Origin: Pelagibacterium nitratireducens
GTDB lineage: Bacteria > Pseudomonadota > Alphaproteobacteria > Rhizobiales > Devosiaceae
Length of the DNA: 64,000 bases
Reading direction: 5' to 3'
NCBI RefSeq assembly: GCF_037044555.1
Contig: NZ_CP146275.1
Coordinates: forward strand, 3,514,501 to 3,578,500
Shown here: positions 56,485 through 64,000 of the stretch, piece after piece
How positions within the stretch are numbered: the first letter of the stretch is position 1
How the letters are laid out: each line of letters opens with the position of its first letter
Notes under the pieces: generated by a model
What the model was told of the DNA's origin: nothing
Databases searched by the model: none
The model's input: only the letters and a program-made list of their open reading frames with translations
Program-made: the position numbers and the translations under genes

Positions 56485-58098
56485 ATGCGCAGTCTCAATC
56501 GGCTCACCAGATATCTTTCTCTAATGGTTTTTCTCGCGCTCGCCGTTCTTGCGGCTGGTAGCGCACGGGCCCAAGGCGTTTCCGAAATCTTGCCCACGAT
56601 GTATGACGCCAGCCTTGGCGAACTCGAAGATGCCGTTGCGGCGCTTGTCGCAAGCGGCGAGGACGCGGCGCTGCCGATCCTGCAAGCACTTGGCGAGGGC
56701 GAACTCTACCAATCCGACACCGGCGGCATCTTCATCGAAACAGGGCGCAATGCCTACGCCGACGCCCTGACCGGCGAGGCGGCCGATCTCGATGCGACGG
56801 GAGAAATGAGCGTCATCCGGATCAACAATTCCCTGCGCCGCGACATTGCGGCCGCCGTGGGGAGCCTGACCCTGATGAGCGACAATCCGGGCGCCCGGCT
56901 GGCCGCGGCGCGGGAATTGTTTTCCACAGCCGAACCCGACGCTATTCCGGTCCTGGACGAGGCAATCGCTCAGGAGACCGATGCCACAGTGCTTCGGGTC
57001 ATGGAGCAGGCGCGCGCCGCGGCCATGCTCAAGACGGATGCCAGCGAAGACGAGATCGCCAGCGCCGTTGCGGTCATTTCGGCCCGCGGCGATCGGCAGG
57101 CCCTGGCCATTCTCAATTCCAGCCTCGCTGGCGCCAGCGATGACCAGCGGCCAGCCATCGAGGCGGGCATTGCCCAGATCAATCAGGCGTTGGCGCTGTG
57201 GGGCGTTGGCCAGAACGTGTGGTACGGCGTCTCGCTCGGCTCAGTGCTGCTTCTGGCCGCGATCGGACTTGCCATTACGTTCGGGGTGATGGGGGTCATC
57301 AATATGGCGCATGGCGAGATGGTCATGCTGGGGGCCTATGTCACCTTCGTCATCCAGGAAATCATTCGTACGACCAGCCCGGGCCTGTTCGACTATTCGC
57401 TCGCCATCGCCATACCGATGGCCTTCCTGGTCACGGCGATGATCGGCATCGCCATCGAGCGTGGTGTTATCCGCTGGCTCTATGGCCGACCGCTGGAAAC
57501 GCTTCTGGCCACATGGGGGCTTTCACTGATCATCCAGCAGAGCGTGCGCACGATTTTCGGCGCTACAAACCGCGACGTGGGCAATCCCTCCTGGATGTCG
57601 GGGGCGTTCGAGCTGGGGGGGCTGGCAATCACCTGGAACCGCATGTGGATCGTGGTGTTTGCGATCGTTGTGTTTTCCTTGCTGCTCCTGGTCCTCAATC
57701 GGACCCCGCTGGGTCTGCAGATGCGGGCGGTGACCCAGAACCGTCGCATGGCATCGGCCATGGGCATTCGAACCCCATGGGTAGACGCCATGACATTCGG
57801 GCTCGGCTCGGGGGTTGCGGGGTTGGCCGGGGTCGCGTTGAGCCAGATCGACAACGTCTCGCCCAATCTCGGACAGGGCTACATCATCGACAGTTTCATG
57901 GTTGTTGTGTTCGGCGGGGTCGGCAATCTGTGGGGGACACTGGTCGGCGCTCTGACGCTGGGCATCGCCAACAAATTCCTTGAGCCCTATGCCGGAGCGG
58001 TGCTGGCCAAGATCCTGATCCTTGTTCTTATCATCCTGTTCATCCAGCGCCGCCCAAGGGGCCTGTTCGCGCTCAAGGGGAGGGCGGTTGAAGCATGA
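56485..58098 (+). CDS. urtB: Urea ABC transporter permease UrtB
   Basis: Protein of 537 residues. Like other UrtB proteins it has a signal-like start and an extra N-terminal helical domain of about 220 residues before the LivH-type permease: GVMGVINMAHGEMVMLGAYV, GVIRWLYGRPLETLLATWGL, and LGQGYIIDSFMVVVFGGVGN. The C-terminal EPYAGAVLAKILILVLIILF is also typical. Its TGA overlaps the ATG of a 40-codon ORF (ATGA). Confidence 0.95.
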   Translation: MRSLNRLTRYLSLMVFLALAVLAAGSARAQGVSEILPTMYDASLGELEDAVAALVASGEDAALPILQALGEGELYQSDTGGIFIETGRNAYADALTGEAADLDATGEMSVIRINNSLRRDIAAAVGSLTLMSDNPGARLAAARELFSTAEPDAIPVLDEAIAQETDATVLRVMEQARAAAMLKTDASEDEIASAVAVISARGDRQALAILNSSLAGASDDQRPAIEAGIAQINQALALWGVGQNVWYGVSLGSVLLLAAIGLAITFGVMGVINMAHGEMVMLGAYVTFVIQEIIRTTSPGLFDYSLAIAIPMAFLVTAMIGIAIERGVIRWLYGRPLETLLATWGLSLIIQQSVRTIFGATNRDVGNPSWMSGAFELGGLAITWNRMWIVVFAIVVFSLLLLVLNRTPLGLQMRAVTQNRRMASAMGIRTPWVDAMTFGLGSGVAGLAGVALSQIDNVSPNLGQGYIIDSFMVVVFGGVGNLWGTLVGALTLGIANKFLEPYAGAVLAKILILVLIILFIQRRPRGLFALKGRAVEA

Positions 58099-58217
58099 GA
58101 CTGACCGTGGATACCGCTATTTTTCGCGCTCTTGGCACGATGGCGCGGCCCGTCACAGAACAAAAGGATGGTCGCGACGACACCGGCCGGCTTGCCCAGC
58201 GGAGGACCGCGCCATGA
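58095..58217 (+). CDS. Possible 40-residue ORF between urtB and urtC
   Basis: Frame starting MRLTVDTAIFRALGTMARPV, then TEQKDGRDDTGRLAQRRTAP and TGA. Its ATG overlaps the urtB stop and its TGA overlaps the urtC ATG, each by four bases (ATGA), which would couple all three. The peptide is basic and hydrophilic with no membrane segment. I do not recognise a family. It could be a real small protein or a translational bridge, or it could be chance in the intergenic space. Confidence 0.45.
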   Translation: MRLTVDTAIFRALGTMARPVTEQKDGRDDTGRLAQRRTAP

Positions 58218-59437
58218 TAACCGGCAAGATCTTTGAAAAGCTCGGAGCGAAGGCCGTCTGGGTGGTCGCCATACTGCTGGTCGTAGCCATCGCAGTTCCC
58301 CTTTCCAACCTGATGCTCCAGACCGGTCATCCCTTGCGGGTACCCAATTATCTCGTGCCCTTGATGGGCAAATACCTGACCTATGCAACGCTCGCGCTGG
58401 CGCTCGATCTGGTCTGGGGCTATTGCGGCATTCTTTCTCTCGGACACGGTGCATTCTTTGGGCTGGGCGGCTATGCCATGGGCATGTACCTGATGCGCCA
58501 GATCGGTGACCGGGGTGTCTATGGCAATCCTGTGCTGCCCGACTTCATGGTGTTTCTGAACTATTCCGAGTTGCCCTGGTACTGGCAGGGGTTCGATATG
58601 TTCTGGTTCGCCCTTGTCATGATGGCGTTCGTGCCGGGACTTTTGGGGTTCGTCTTTGGCTGGTTCGCGTTTCGCAGCCGGGTGACGGGGGTCTATCTTT
58701 CGATCATCACCCAGGCACTGACCTACGCGTTGATGCTGGCGTTTTTCCGCAACGACATGGGATTTGGCGGCAACAACGGGCTCACCGACTTCCGCGAAAT
58801 ACTGGGCGCGCCGATCTCGGCGGCCGGGACGCGCGCCAGCCTTTTCGCTGCCTCTGCGATCCTTCTGGCGCTGTGCTTTATCCTGTGCTCGCTGATTGTT
58901 CGCTCAAAGCTCGGCAAGGTCATGGTTGCGGTGCGCGATGCGGAAAGCCGGACGCGGTTCATCGGGTACCGGGTGGAAAACGTCAAACTCTTCGCCTTTA
59001 CCGTCTCGGCGGTGATGGCCGGGCTTGCCGGGGCCCTCTATGTGCCGCAGGTGGGGATCATCAATCCTGGAGAATTTGCACCGGCCAACTCCATCGAAGT
59101 GGTGATCTGGACGGCTGTGGGCGGGCGCGGGACGCTTGTCGGACCGATCATCGGCGCAGTGATCGTCAATGCCGCAAAGTCCTACTTCACCGGCACGTTC
59201 GCCGATTTGTGGCTGTTTATCCTGGGCGGCATGTTCGTGTTCGTGACGCTGTTCATGCCAAAGGGGATCGTGGGGATCTTCACATCGGTCTGGACGGCAC
59301 TCAAGCAGCGCCGTGCCTCCGATACTTTCGAAAAAGGCGCCGGGCCCGCACCGGGACCGGTATTGGACGATGCACCTGTCGAAAGCCATGAACACGACGA
59401 GACGCCCCACGGCGCAAGACCCTCTCCGGCGGAGTAA
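58214..59437 (+). CDS. urtC: Urea ABC transporter permease UrtC
   Basis: LivM-type permease of 407 residues beginning MITGKIFEKLGAKAVWVVAI. Landmarks are YLTYATLALALDLVWGYCGI, LSLGHGAFFGLGGYAMGMYL, NNGLTDFREILG, and the EAA-like RDAESRTRFIGYRVENVKLF. The C-terminal SIEVVIWTAVGGRGTLVGPI is also typical. The start at 58214 follows GGAGG (58201-58205) at a fitting distance. Confidence 0.95.
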   Translation: MITGKIFEKLGAKAVWVVAILLVVAIAVPLSNLMLQTGHPLRVPNYLVPLMGKYLTYATLALALDLVWGYCGILSLGHGAFFGLGGYAMGMYLMRQIGDRGVYGNPVLPDFMVFLNYSELPWYWQGFDMFWFALVMMAFVPGLLGFVFGWFAFRSRVTGVYLSIITQALTYALMLAFFRNDMGFGGNNGLTDFREILGAPISAAGTRASLFAASAILLALCFILCSLIVRSKLGKVMVAVRDAESRTRFIGYRVENVKLFAFTVSAVMAGLAGALYVPQVGIINPGEFAPANSIEVVIWTAVGGRGTLVGPIIGAVIVNAAKSYFTGTFADLWLFILGGMFVFVTLFMPKGIVGIFTSVWTALKQRRASDTFEKGAGPAPGPVLDDAPVESHEHDETPHGARPSPAE

Positions 59438-59441
59438 GCAA

Positions 59442-60197
59442 ATGGTTGATACACTGCGCGAAGGATCGCTCCTTTATCTCGACGGCGTCACCGTTTCCTT
59501 TGACGGGTTCAAGGCGCTCAACTCGCTCTCGCTGCTCGTCAAGCGCGACGATTTGCAGGCCATTATCGGCCCCAATGGTGCGGGCAAGACGACGATGATG
59601 GACATAATTACCGGCAAGACGCGCCCCGATACCGGGGAAGTGTTTTTCGAGGGATCGGTTGACCTAACCAAAAAGGATGAAACCGAAATCGCCAATCTGG
59701 GGATCGGACGCAAATTTCAGAAGCCGACAGTGTTTGAGAGCCATACGGTCTGGGACAATATCGAACTGGCACTCAAAAAGCCGCGCGGGGTGTTTTCGTC
59801 CTGGCTCTACACTCGCGATGCGACGGACACGAACCATATAGCGGAGATACTGGACACTGTGCGGCTCACTCACCGGAAGGATGAGTACGCTGCCAACCTT
59901 TCTCACGGTCAAAAACAATGGCTTGAGATCGGCATGCTGCTCGCCCAGGATCCCAAGCTGCTGCTGGTCGATGAGCCGGTGGCCGGCATGACCGACTCGG
60001 AAACCGAGGAAACCTCGAAATTGCTGAAGTCGATTTCCAAACATCACTCTGTGGTGGTGGTGGAACACGACATGAGCTTTGTGCGCGATCTCGACTGCCG
60101 GGTGACGTGTCTTGCCGAAGGCTCCGTGCTTGCGCAGGGCTCGCTCGAACATGTCTCGTCCGATCCGCTGGTCATCGAACGCTACCTGGGACGCTGA
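59442..60197 (+). CDS. urtD: Urea ABC transporter ATPase UrtD
   Basis: ATPase of 251 residues (LivG-like): VSFDGFKALNSLSLLVKRDD, Walker A GPNGAGKT, signature LSHGQKQWLEIGMLLAQDPK, Walker B LLLVDEPVAGM, and the switch His in VVVVEHDMSFVRDL. The LSHGQ signature is characteristic of UrtD. It starts four bases after urtC ends and is followed by urtE with one base between. Confidence 0.95.
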   Translation: MVDTLREGSLLYLDGVTVSFDGFKALNSLSLLVKRDDLQAIIGPNGAGKTTMMDIITGKTRPDTGEVFFEGSVDLTKKDETEIANLGIGRKFQKPTVFESHTVWDNIELALKKPRGVFSSWLYTRDATDTNHIAEILDTVRLTHRKDEYAANLSHGQKQWLEIGMLLAQDPKLLLVDEPVAGMTDSETEETSKLLKSISKHHSVVVVEHDMSFVRDLDCRVTCLAEGSVLAQGSLEHVSSDPLVIERYLGR

Positions 60198-60198
60198 A

Positions 60199-60900
60199 AT
60201 GACGACACTGACCGTTACCGATGTCGATCTGCATTATGGCGCCGCGCAGGCGCTCAAGACAGTTTCGATCACTGCCCAGCCCAACAAGATCACCTCTGTC
60301 CTGGGGCGCAACGGGGTTGGAAAATCCTCGCTGTTGCGCGCGATCACGGGAACACATCAGATTTCGGGCGGCGCGATCCGGTTCGAAGAATTCGAACTCA
60401 AGAAAATTCCGCCCTATACGCGGGCCCGAATGGGCATCGGCTATGTGCCGCAGGGGCGCGAGATCTTTCCGCTGCTTACCGTCAAGGAAAACCTGCTTAC
60501 AGGCTATGCGCCGCTCAAGCCCAAGGATCGTTCGATTCCCGATACGATCTTTGAGCTCTTTCCCGTGCTCAAAACCATGCTGAGCCGAAGGGGGGGCGAC
60601 CTTTCGGGCGGGCAGCAGCAGCAATTGGCCATAGGGCGGGCGCTGGTGACCCGCCCCAGCCTTCTGGTCCTCGATGAGCCCACCGAAGGGATACAGCCCT
60701 CGATCATCAAGGATATCGGGCGGGCATTGCAGTTTTTGCGCGATGAGATGGGCATGACCATCCTTTTGGTCGAACAGTATCTCGATTTCTGCCGCGAATT
60801 GAGTGACCATATCTATGTCATGGATCGAGGAGAGATCATGCACGAGGGCCCCGCCTCCGATCTCGACGATCCCAACGTCAAACGGCATTTGATGGTCTGA
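60199..60900 (+). CDS. urtE: Urea ABC transporter ATPase UrtE
   Basis: ATPase of 233 residues (LivF-like): VDLHYGAAQALKTVSITAQP, Walker A GRNGVGKSS, ARMGIGYVPQGREIFPLLTV, signature LSGGQQQQLAIGRALVTRPS, and Walker B LLVLDEPTEGIQPSIIKDIG. The EGIQPSIIKDI motif is typical of UrtE. Its TGA overlaps the ureD ATG by one base, which joins transport to urease in one transcript. Confidence 0.95.
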   Translation: MTTLTVTDVDLHYGAAQALKTVSITAQPNKITSVLGRNGVGKSSLLRAITGTHQISGGAIRFEEFELKKIPPYTRARMGIGYVPQGREIFPLLTVKENLLTGYAPLKPKDRSIPDTIFELFPVLKTMLSRRGGDLSGGQQQQLAIGRALVTRPSLLVLDEPTEGIQPSIIKDIGRALQFLRDEMGMTILLVEQYLDFCRELSDHIYVMDRGEIMHEGPASDLDDPNVKRHLMV

Positions 60901-61736
60901 TGCTCGAAAGTCCGGTTTTCCAGGTTGGCACGCCACCGCTGCAACGCGCCGAAGGCGAGGGCCGCGTTACGATCAAGGCGCGCGACGGGCTGTCGGTGCT
61001 CGATACGCTTTATCAGTACGGCTGCGGCAAGATCCGTATACCCAAGGCCTACGGCAACTGGCTTGAAGCCGTGCTGATCAATACATCCGGGGGCTTGACC
61101 GGCGGCGACAGGATGGCCTGGTCGGCGACGGCTGCCGCAAACACCCATCTGGCCATCACCACGCAGGCGTGCGAGCGCATCTATCGTTCGACCGGTGGAG
61201 CGGCGCGCGTTGCCACCACGCTGTCTGTCGAGACGGGAGCCCGGCTCGACTGGCTGCCGCAGGAAACGATTGTGTTCGACGGCTCGGAGCTGGAGCGGAC
61301 AATTGACGTCGATATGGCAAGAGATGCGATATTCCTCGGGCTTGAAGTGGTCATTCTCGGTCGCGAGGCACATGGGGAAGATGCCGTTTCGGCAATGATT
61401 TCGGATCGTTGGCGCGTGCGGCGCGATGGTGAACTCATCCACGCCGAGGCTGCCCGGCTCGATGCGCACGATATGCCGGCACGGGCCAACAGCGCTCTTC
61501 TGCACGGCGCACGGGCCTATGGAACGCTGTGCTATATCGCAAAGAATGCAGAGCGGCGGGTTGAACATCTCAAGGCCCTGATCGCCGATCACCCCACTGC
61601 CGGGGTATCGCGTATCGGGGAGAAAATCGTGCTGCGCGCGACGGGTCGGTCAGGCTATCATCTGCGCAAAATCATCATGCCGGCAATCGCGGCGCTTTCA
61701 GGAGCCGGGGCCGTTCCCAAGCTCTGGTCACTCTAA
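60900..61736 (+). CDS. ureD: Urease accessory protein UreD
   Basis: Chaperone of 278 residues needed for nickel insertion into urease. Typical stretches are [40 protein letters not shown], and [20 protein letters not shown]. The C-terminal [20 protein letters not shown] also fits. It begins at the last base of urtE. The companion ureEFG genes are presumably beyond the right edge. Confidence 0.93.
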   Translation: MLESPVFQVGTPPLQRAEGEGRVTIKARDGLSVLDTLYQYGCGKIRIPKAYGNWLEAVLINTSGGLTGGDRMAWSATAAANTHLAITTQACERIYRSTGGAARVATTLSVETGARLDWLPQETIVFDGSELERTIDVDMARDAIFLGLEVVILGREAHGEDAVSAMISDRWRVRRDGELIHAEAARLDAHDMPARANSALLHGARAYGTLCYIAKNAERRVEHLKALIADHPTAGVSRIGEKIVLRATGRSGYHLRKIIMPAIAALSGAGAVPKLWSL

Positions 61737-61749
61737 AAGGGGAGGCAAC

Positions 61750-62052
61750 ATGAACCTCACACCGCGGGAAAAAGACAAGCTGCTGGTCTCGATGGCCGCC
61801 ATGGTGGCGCGGCGCAGGCTCGAGCGCGGCGTCAAGCTCAACCATCCCGAGGCGATCGCACTGATTACCGATTTCGTTGTCGAGGGCGCCCGCGACGGCC
61901 GTCCGGTCTCTGAACTGATGGAAGCGGGCGCGCATGTCATTTCGCGCGATCAGGTGATGGAGGGCATTGCCGAGATGATCAATGACATCCAGGTCGAAGC
62001 AACTTTTCCGGACGGGACCAAACTGGTCACCGTCCATTCTCCCATTCGCTAA
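61750..62052 (+). CDS. ureA: Urease gamma subunit UreA
   Basis: Structural subunit of 100 residues, the usual length: [60 protein letters not shown], and [20 protein letters not shown]. Start follows GGGGAGGCAAC. It lies 13 bp after ureD and 11 bp before a HupE/UreJ gene. Confidence 0.97.
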   Translation: MNLTPREKDKLLVSMAAMVARRRLERGVKLNHPEAIALITDFVVEGARDGRPVSELMEAGAHVISRDQVMEGIAEMINDIQVEATFPDGTKLVTVHSPIR

Positions 62053-62063
62053 GGAGCCACCTC

Positions 62064-62654
62064 ATGCTCAGACGTCTTTTTACGGCCCTCGTGCTTATTG
62101 TTGCCGGCACGGCTCCCGCCTTTGCCCATCTCGATCCTCTTGAACACGGCTCGCTTGCAGCCGGGTTTACCCACCCCCTGTTTGGATTCGATCATATCCT
62201 GGCCATGGTCGCCGTGGGCCTATGGGCCGCCTCGGTTGGCGGTAAGGCGTTGTGGGCGGTACCGGCCGCCTTTGTTGGCACAATGGCGGTCGGGTTCGGC
62301 GCGGCACTGGTTGGCATGCCGCTTCCGTTCGTCGAGCCGGTCATTCTGGCTTCGGTAATTTTTATCGGCATCATGGTGGCCCTCGCCCTGCCGTTGCCGG
62401 CAATTGGCGTTGGCGCCGTTGTTGCCTTCTTTGCGCTGTTTCACGGCCACGCGCATGGTGGGGAAATGGGTGAGGCTGGCGCATTCGGTTATGCTGGTGG
62501 CTTTCTTGTCGCCACGGCGTTGCTTCACGCGATTGGCGTTGCGCTGGGCGCCGGTCTTGGCCGGGCTCTGGCGACGACGCGCGGTGCCATCGGTACACGG
62601 ATCGCAGGCGGTTTGACGGCGCTTGGCGGGCTATGGCTGGTTATCGCAGGTTAA
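62064..62654 (+). CDS. ureJ: HupE/UreJ family membrane protein
   Basis: Membrane protein of 196 residues with a signal peptide ([20 protein letters not shown]) and six predicted helices. His-rich motifs are [20 protein letters not shown] with [13 protein letters not shown], and [12 protein letters not shown]. This family is linked to nickel or cobalt uptake; in urease operons it is called UreJ. It sits between ureA and ureB, as in several other alphaproteobacteria. Confidence 0.9.
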   Translation: MLRRLFTALVLIVAGTAPAFAHLDPLEHGSLAAGFTHPLFGFDHILAMVAVGLWAASVGGKALWAVPAAFVGTMAVGFGAALVGMPLPFVEPVILASVIFIGIMVALALPLPAIGVGAVVAFFALFHGHAHGGEMGEAGAFGYAGGFLVATALLHAIGVALGAGLGRALATTRGAIGTRIAGGLTALGGLWLVIAG

Positions 62655-62664
62655 GGACAGCAAC

Positions 62665-62976
62665 ATGATCCCAGGCGAAATCATCCCCAAACCCGGCGAT
62701 ATCGAACTCAATGCGGGACGCGAGACCGTGACGCTCGAGGTTGCCAACACCGGAGACCGACCCATCCAGGTGGGTAGCCACTACCATTTTTTTGAAACCA
62801 ACGCCGGGCTGGCCTTCGAAAGAGAGCGTACACGCGGCATGCGGCTCGATATTGCGGCCGGTACGGCCGTGCGGTTCGAGCCGGGTCAAACCCGTGAGGT
62901 GACCCTTGTTGCGCTGGACGGCGACCGCCGGATCTTCGGATTTCGCCAGATGGTCATGGGTTCGCTGGACAGATGA
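62665..62976 (+). CDS. ureB: Urease beta subunit UreB
   Basis: Structural subunit of 103 residues: [60 protein letters not shown], and [20 protein letters not shown]. The length and all conserved stretches match UreB. The usual next gene, ureC, begins only at 63901 because an opposite-strand gene lies between. Confidence 0.97.
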   Translation: MIPGEIIPKPGDIELNAGRETVTLEVANTGDRPIQVGSHYHFFETNAGLAFERERTRGMRLDIAAGTAVRFEPGQTREVTLVALDGDRRIFGFRQMVMGSLDR

Positions 62977-63008
62977 TATGACAGCGGCCGGCATTTTCCA
63001 TTGCGGGC

Positions 63009-63041
63009 AAAAAAAGAGGCGAGGTGCCTTGGCACCCCGCC
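63009..63041 (-). terminator. Intrinsic terminator of the acidic exported protein gene
   Basis: On the minus strand GGCGGGGTGCC pairs with GGCACCTCGCC (one G-T pair) and is followed by TCTTTTTTT. It lies 24 bp after the stop of the 63065-63742 gene. On the plus strand no T-run follows, so it need not stop ureB-to-ureC transcription. Confidence 0.85.
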
Positions 63042-63064
63042 CCCTAACATTTTCAAGTCGACGC

Positions 63065-63742
63065 TTATTGCGCCGCTTCACCTTCGACAGAGGCATCTGC
63101 TTCGGCCTCCCCTTCAACGCTCATGTCAGATTCCATGGCATCGTCGGCAAGTCCGGCGTCTTCAGCCGCTTCGGCTTCAGCCGAACTCTGGCTGTCGACA
63201 AAGACCGTCAGCGAACCATCGGCCTGGGTCCAGACGGCGACAACTTCGCTTTCGGTATAGCCTTCGGCTTCGAGAGCAGCCGTGATGTCGGCATTACCCG
63301 AGATATTGGACTGCAGAAGGTCGATATCGGCCTCGAAGTCGGCACGCGACTCCGCGAAAGCGTCGGCGGTAAATTCACCGTCCTCGCCGAGCGAGGAGAT
63401 CTCAACGATTTCGATCTCGGTATCCGCAGTCACAGCCGAGAAGTCGGCAGTGCCGGCGCCATGGATCGCATCGTCGAGATCGGCGTAGGTGTAAGCACCA
63501 GCCGAAGCATCGGCATCCACGCCAACACTTGTTTCACCGGCGCCTTCAGCAGGCATGCCGGCGTCCACGCCAACATCAACGCCGGCATCGGCTCCAACAT
63601 CGGCGTTAGCGTCTTCGCCACCCAGTTCGGTCTGGACGCCACCGTCAAGGGTGACACCAGCGTCAGCGTCCTGGGCCATGGCTGCAAGCGGCATCGACAG
63701 AGTCAGAGCCGTGCCAAGAGCAAGAGCAGAGAGCTTATTCAT
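63065..63742 (-). CDS. Highly acidic exported protein, opposite strand inside the urease cluster
   Basis: Protein of about 225 residues with a signal peptide (MNKLSALALGTALTLSMPLA, cleavage near AMA-Q). The mature chain is dominated by Asp, Glu, Ala, Gly and Val, with Asp-Ala-Gly-Val style repeats near residues 25-75 (ANADVGADAGVDVGVDAGMP). A more ordered middle holds YTYADLDDAIHGAGTADFSA and AALEAEGYTESEVVAVWTQA. An acidic tail follows. It has almost no Lys or Arg after cleavage. I do not recognise a family; metal binding is possible but not shown. It has its own terminator. Start 63742 is favoured over 63748 by RBS spacing. Confidence 0.75.
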   Translation of the reverse strand: MNKLSALALGTALTLSMPLAAMAQDADAGVTLDGGVQTELGGEDANADVGADAGVDVGVDAGMPAEGAGETSVGVDADASAGAYTYADLDDAIHGAGTADFSAVTADTEIEIVEISSLGEDGEFTADAFAESRADFEADIDLLQSNISGNADITAALEAEGYTESEVVAVWTQADGSLTVFVDSQSSAEAEAAEDAGLADDAMESDMSVEGEAEADASVEGEAAQ

Positions 63743-63900
63743 TTTCATTCTCCGTTTGAGTTCGGTTTTACCGCCCCTCTGGAGCCTACAAACGAGCAAA
63801 CGGGCTGGCGGTTGCATTTTGTTTAGAGGCAATCGGACGCATTCAAATTGGACCACGCCTGACCAAGAGGCTGAACTTTACCTTTGACGAGGAGCAGATA

Positions 63901-64000
63901 ATGGCTGCCAGAATTTCCCGCGCGCTCTACGCCGACATGTATGGCCCAACGACCGGCGACAAGGTGCGGCTGGCCGATACCGAGCTGTTCATCGAGGTGG
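63901..64000 (+). CDS. ureC: Urease alpha subunit UreC (partial, N-terminus only)
   Basis: The last 100 bases encode [20 protein letters not shown] followed by [13 protein letters not shown], the conserved N-terminus of the catalytic urease subunit. The ATG follows GAGGAG by seven bases. The rest lies beyond the right edge. About 920 bp separate it from ureB, mostly the opposite-strand acidic protein gene. Confidence 0.95.
   Translation, partial: MAARISRALYADMYGPTTGDKVRLADTELFIEV

Overview
The window is a 64 kb stretch of GC-rich alphaproteobacterial chromosome. Gene content and style point to the Hyphomicrobiales, with Devosia/Pelagibacterium-like relatives as the best guess. Supporting signs are an Irr-type iron box in front of an mbfA-like gene, a rimP-nusA-ylxR-infB cluster, a urtABCDE-ure locus, and many Opp-type and TRAP transporters. 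This placement is inference; no 16S gene is present. I see no insertion sequence, phage, CRISPR array or plasmid feature.

Layout. (1) 1-4449, minus: a chemotaxis operon in the order STAS protein, CheY, CheA, CheW, MCP (cut by the left edge), joined mostly by 4-bp overlaps and preceded by a possible 15-codon leader ORF. (2) 5033-8374, minus: a REC/HD-GYP regulator, a DUF885 peptidase and an aldo/keto reductase. (3) 8598-19662, plus: a GntR-type regulator and an Opp-type ABC importer interleaved with three hydrolases, ending in lrgA-lrgB. The hydrolases are an M24-fold protein that has lost metal ligands, an aspartoacylase-like deacylase, and a carnosinase-like amidohydrolase. The M24/deacylase pair resembles the EutD/EutE (DoeA/DoeB) ectoine hydrolase-deacetylase pair. 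(4) 19659-28399: a GAF protein; a minus-strand group of glycerate 2-kinase, tartronate-semialdehyde reductase, an HpcH/HpaI aldolase with a signal peptide, and a small monooxygenase; a plus-strand TRAP transporter; a FadR/FCD regulator; and tRNA-Arg(CCG). Together they look like uptake and catabolism of a sugar acid or related hydroxy acid.

(5) 28585-40886: mixed genes. These are a vanadium-haloperoxidase-like protein coupled to an FG-GAP/ASPIC-UnbV protein, a RibD-fold reductase, a YciI-like protein, LepA, an extensin-like protein, an exported beta-propeller, two LysR regulators, an MbfA-type membrane ferritin with a perfect ICE/Irr box, a DUF2306 membrane protein and a membrane LytTR regulator. 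(6) 40920-50246, minus: core translation and envelope genes, in transcription order lnt, metK, trmB, then rimP, nusA, ylxR, infB. A terminator-like hairpin sits only about 20 bp before rimP. (7) 50548-64000: a nitrogen island. A LuxR-type response regulator and a 1123-aa hybrid kinase fused to an NCS1 transporter domain lie on the minus strand. Divergent from them is a urea operon, urtABCDE-ureD-ureA-ureJ-ureB, with ureC starting at the right edge. ureB and ureC are separated by an opposite-strand gene for a very acidic exported protein, and a 40-codon ORF is fitted exactly between urtB and urtC.

How it fits together: most accessory loci pair an importer with its catabolic enzymes and a regulator. 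Hairpins just after the solute-binding-protein genes recur at three transporters and probably keep the binding protein in excess. The best candidates for undescribed biology are the metal-less M24 operon, the exported HpcH/HpaI aldolase, the NCS1-kinase near the urea genes, and the small ORFs in chemotaxis and urea loci.
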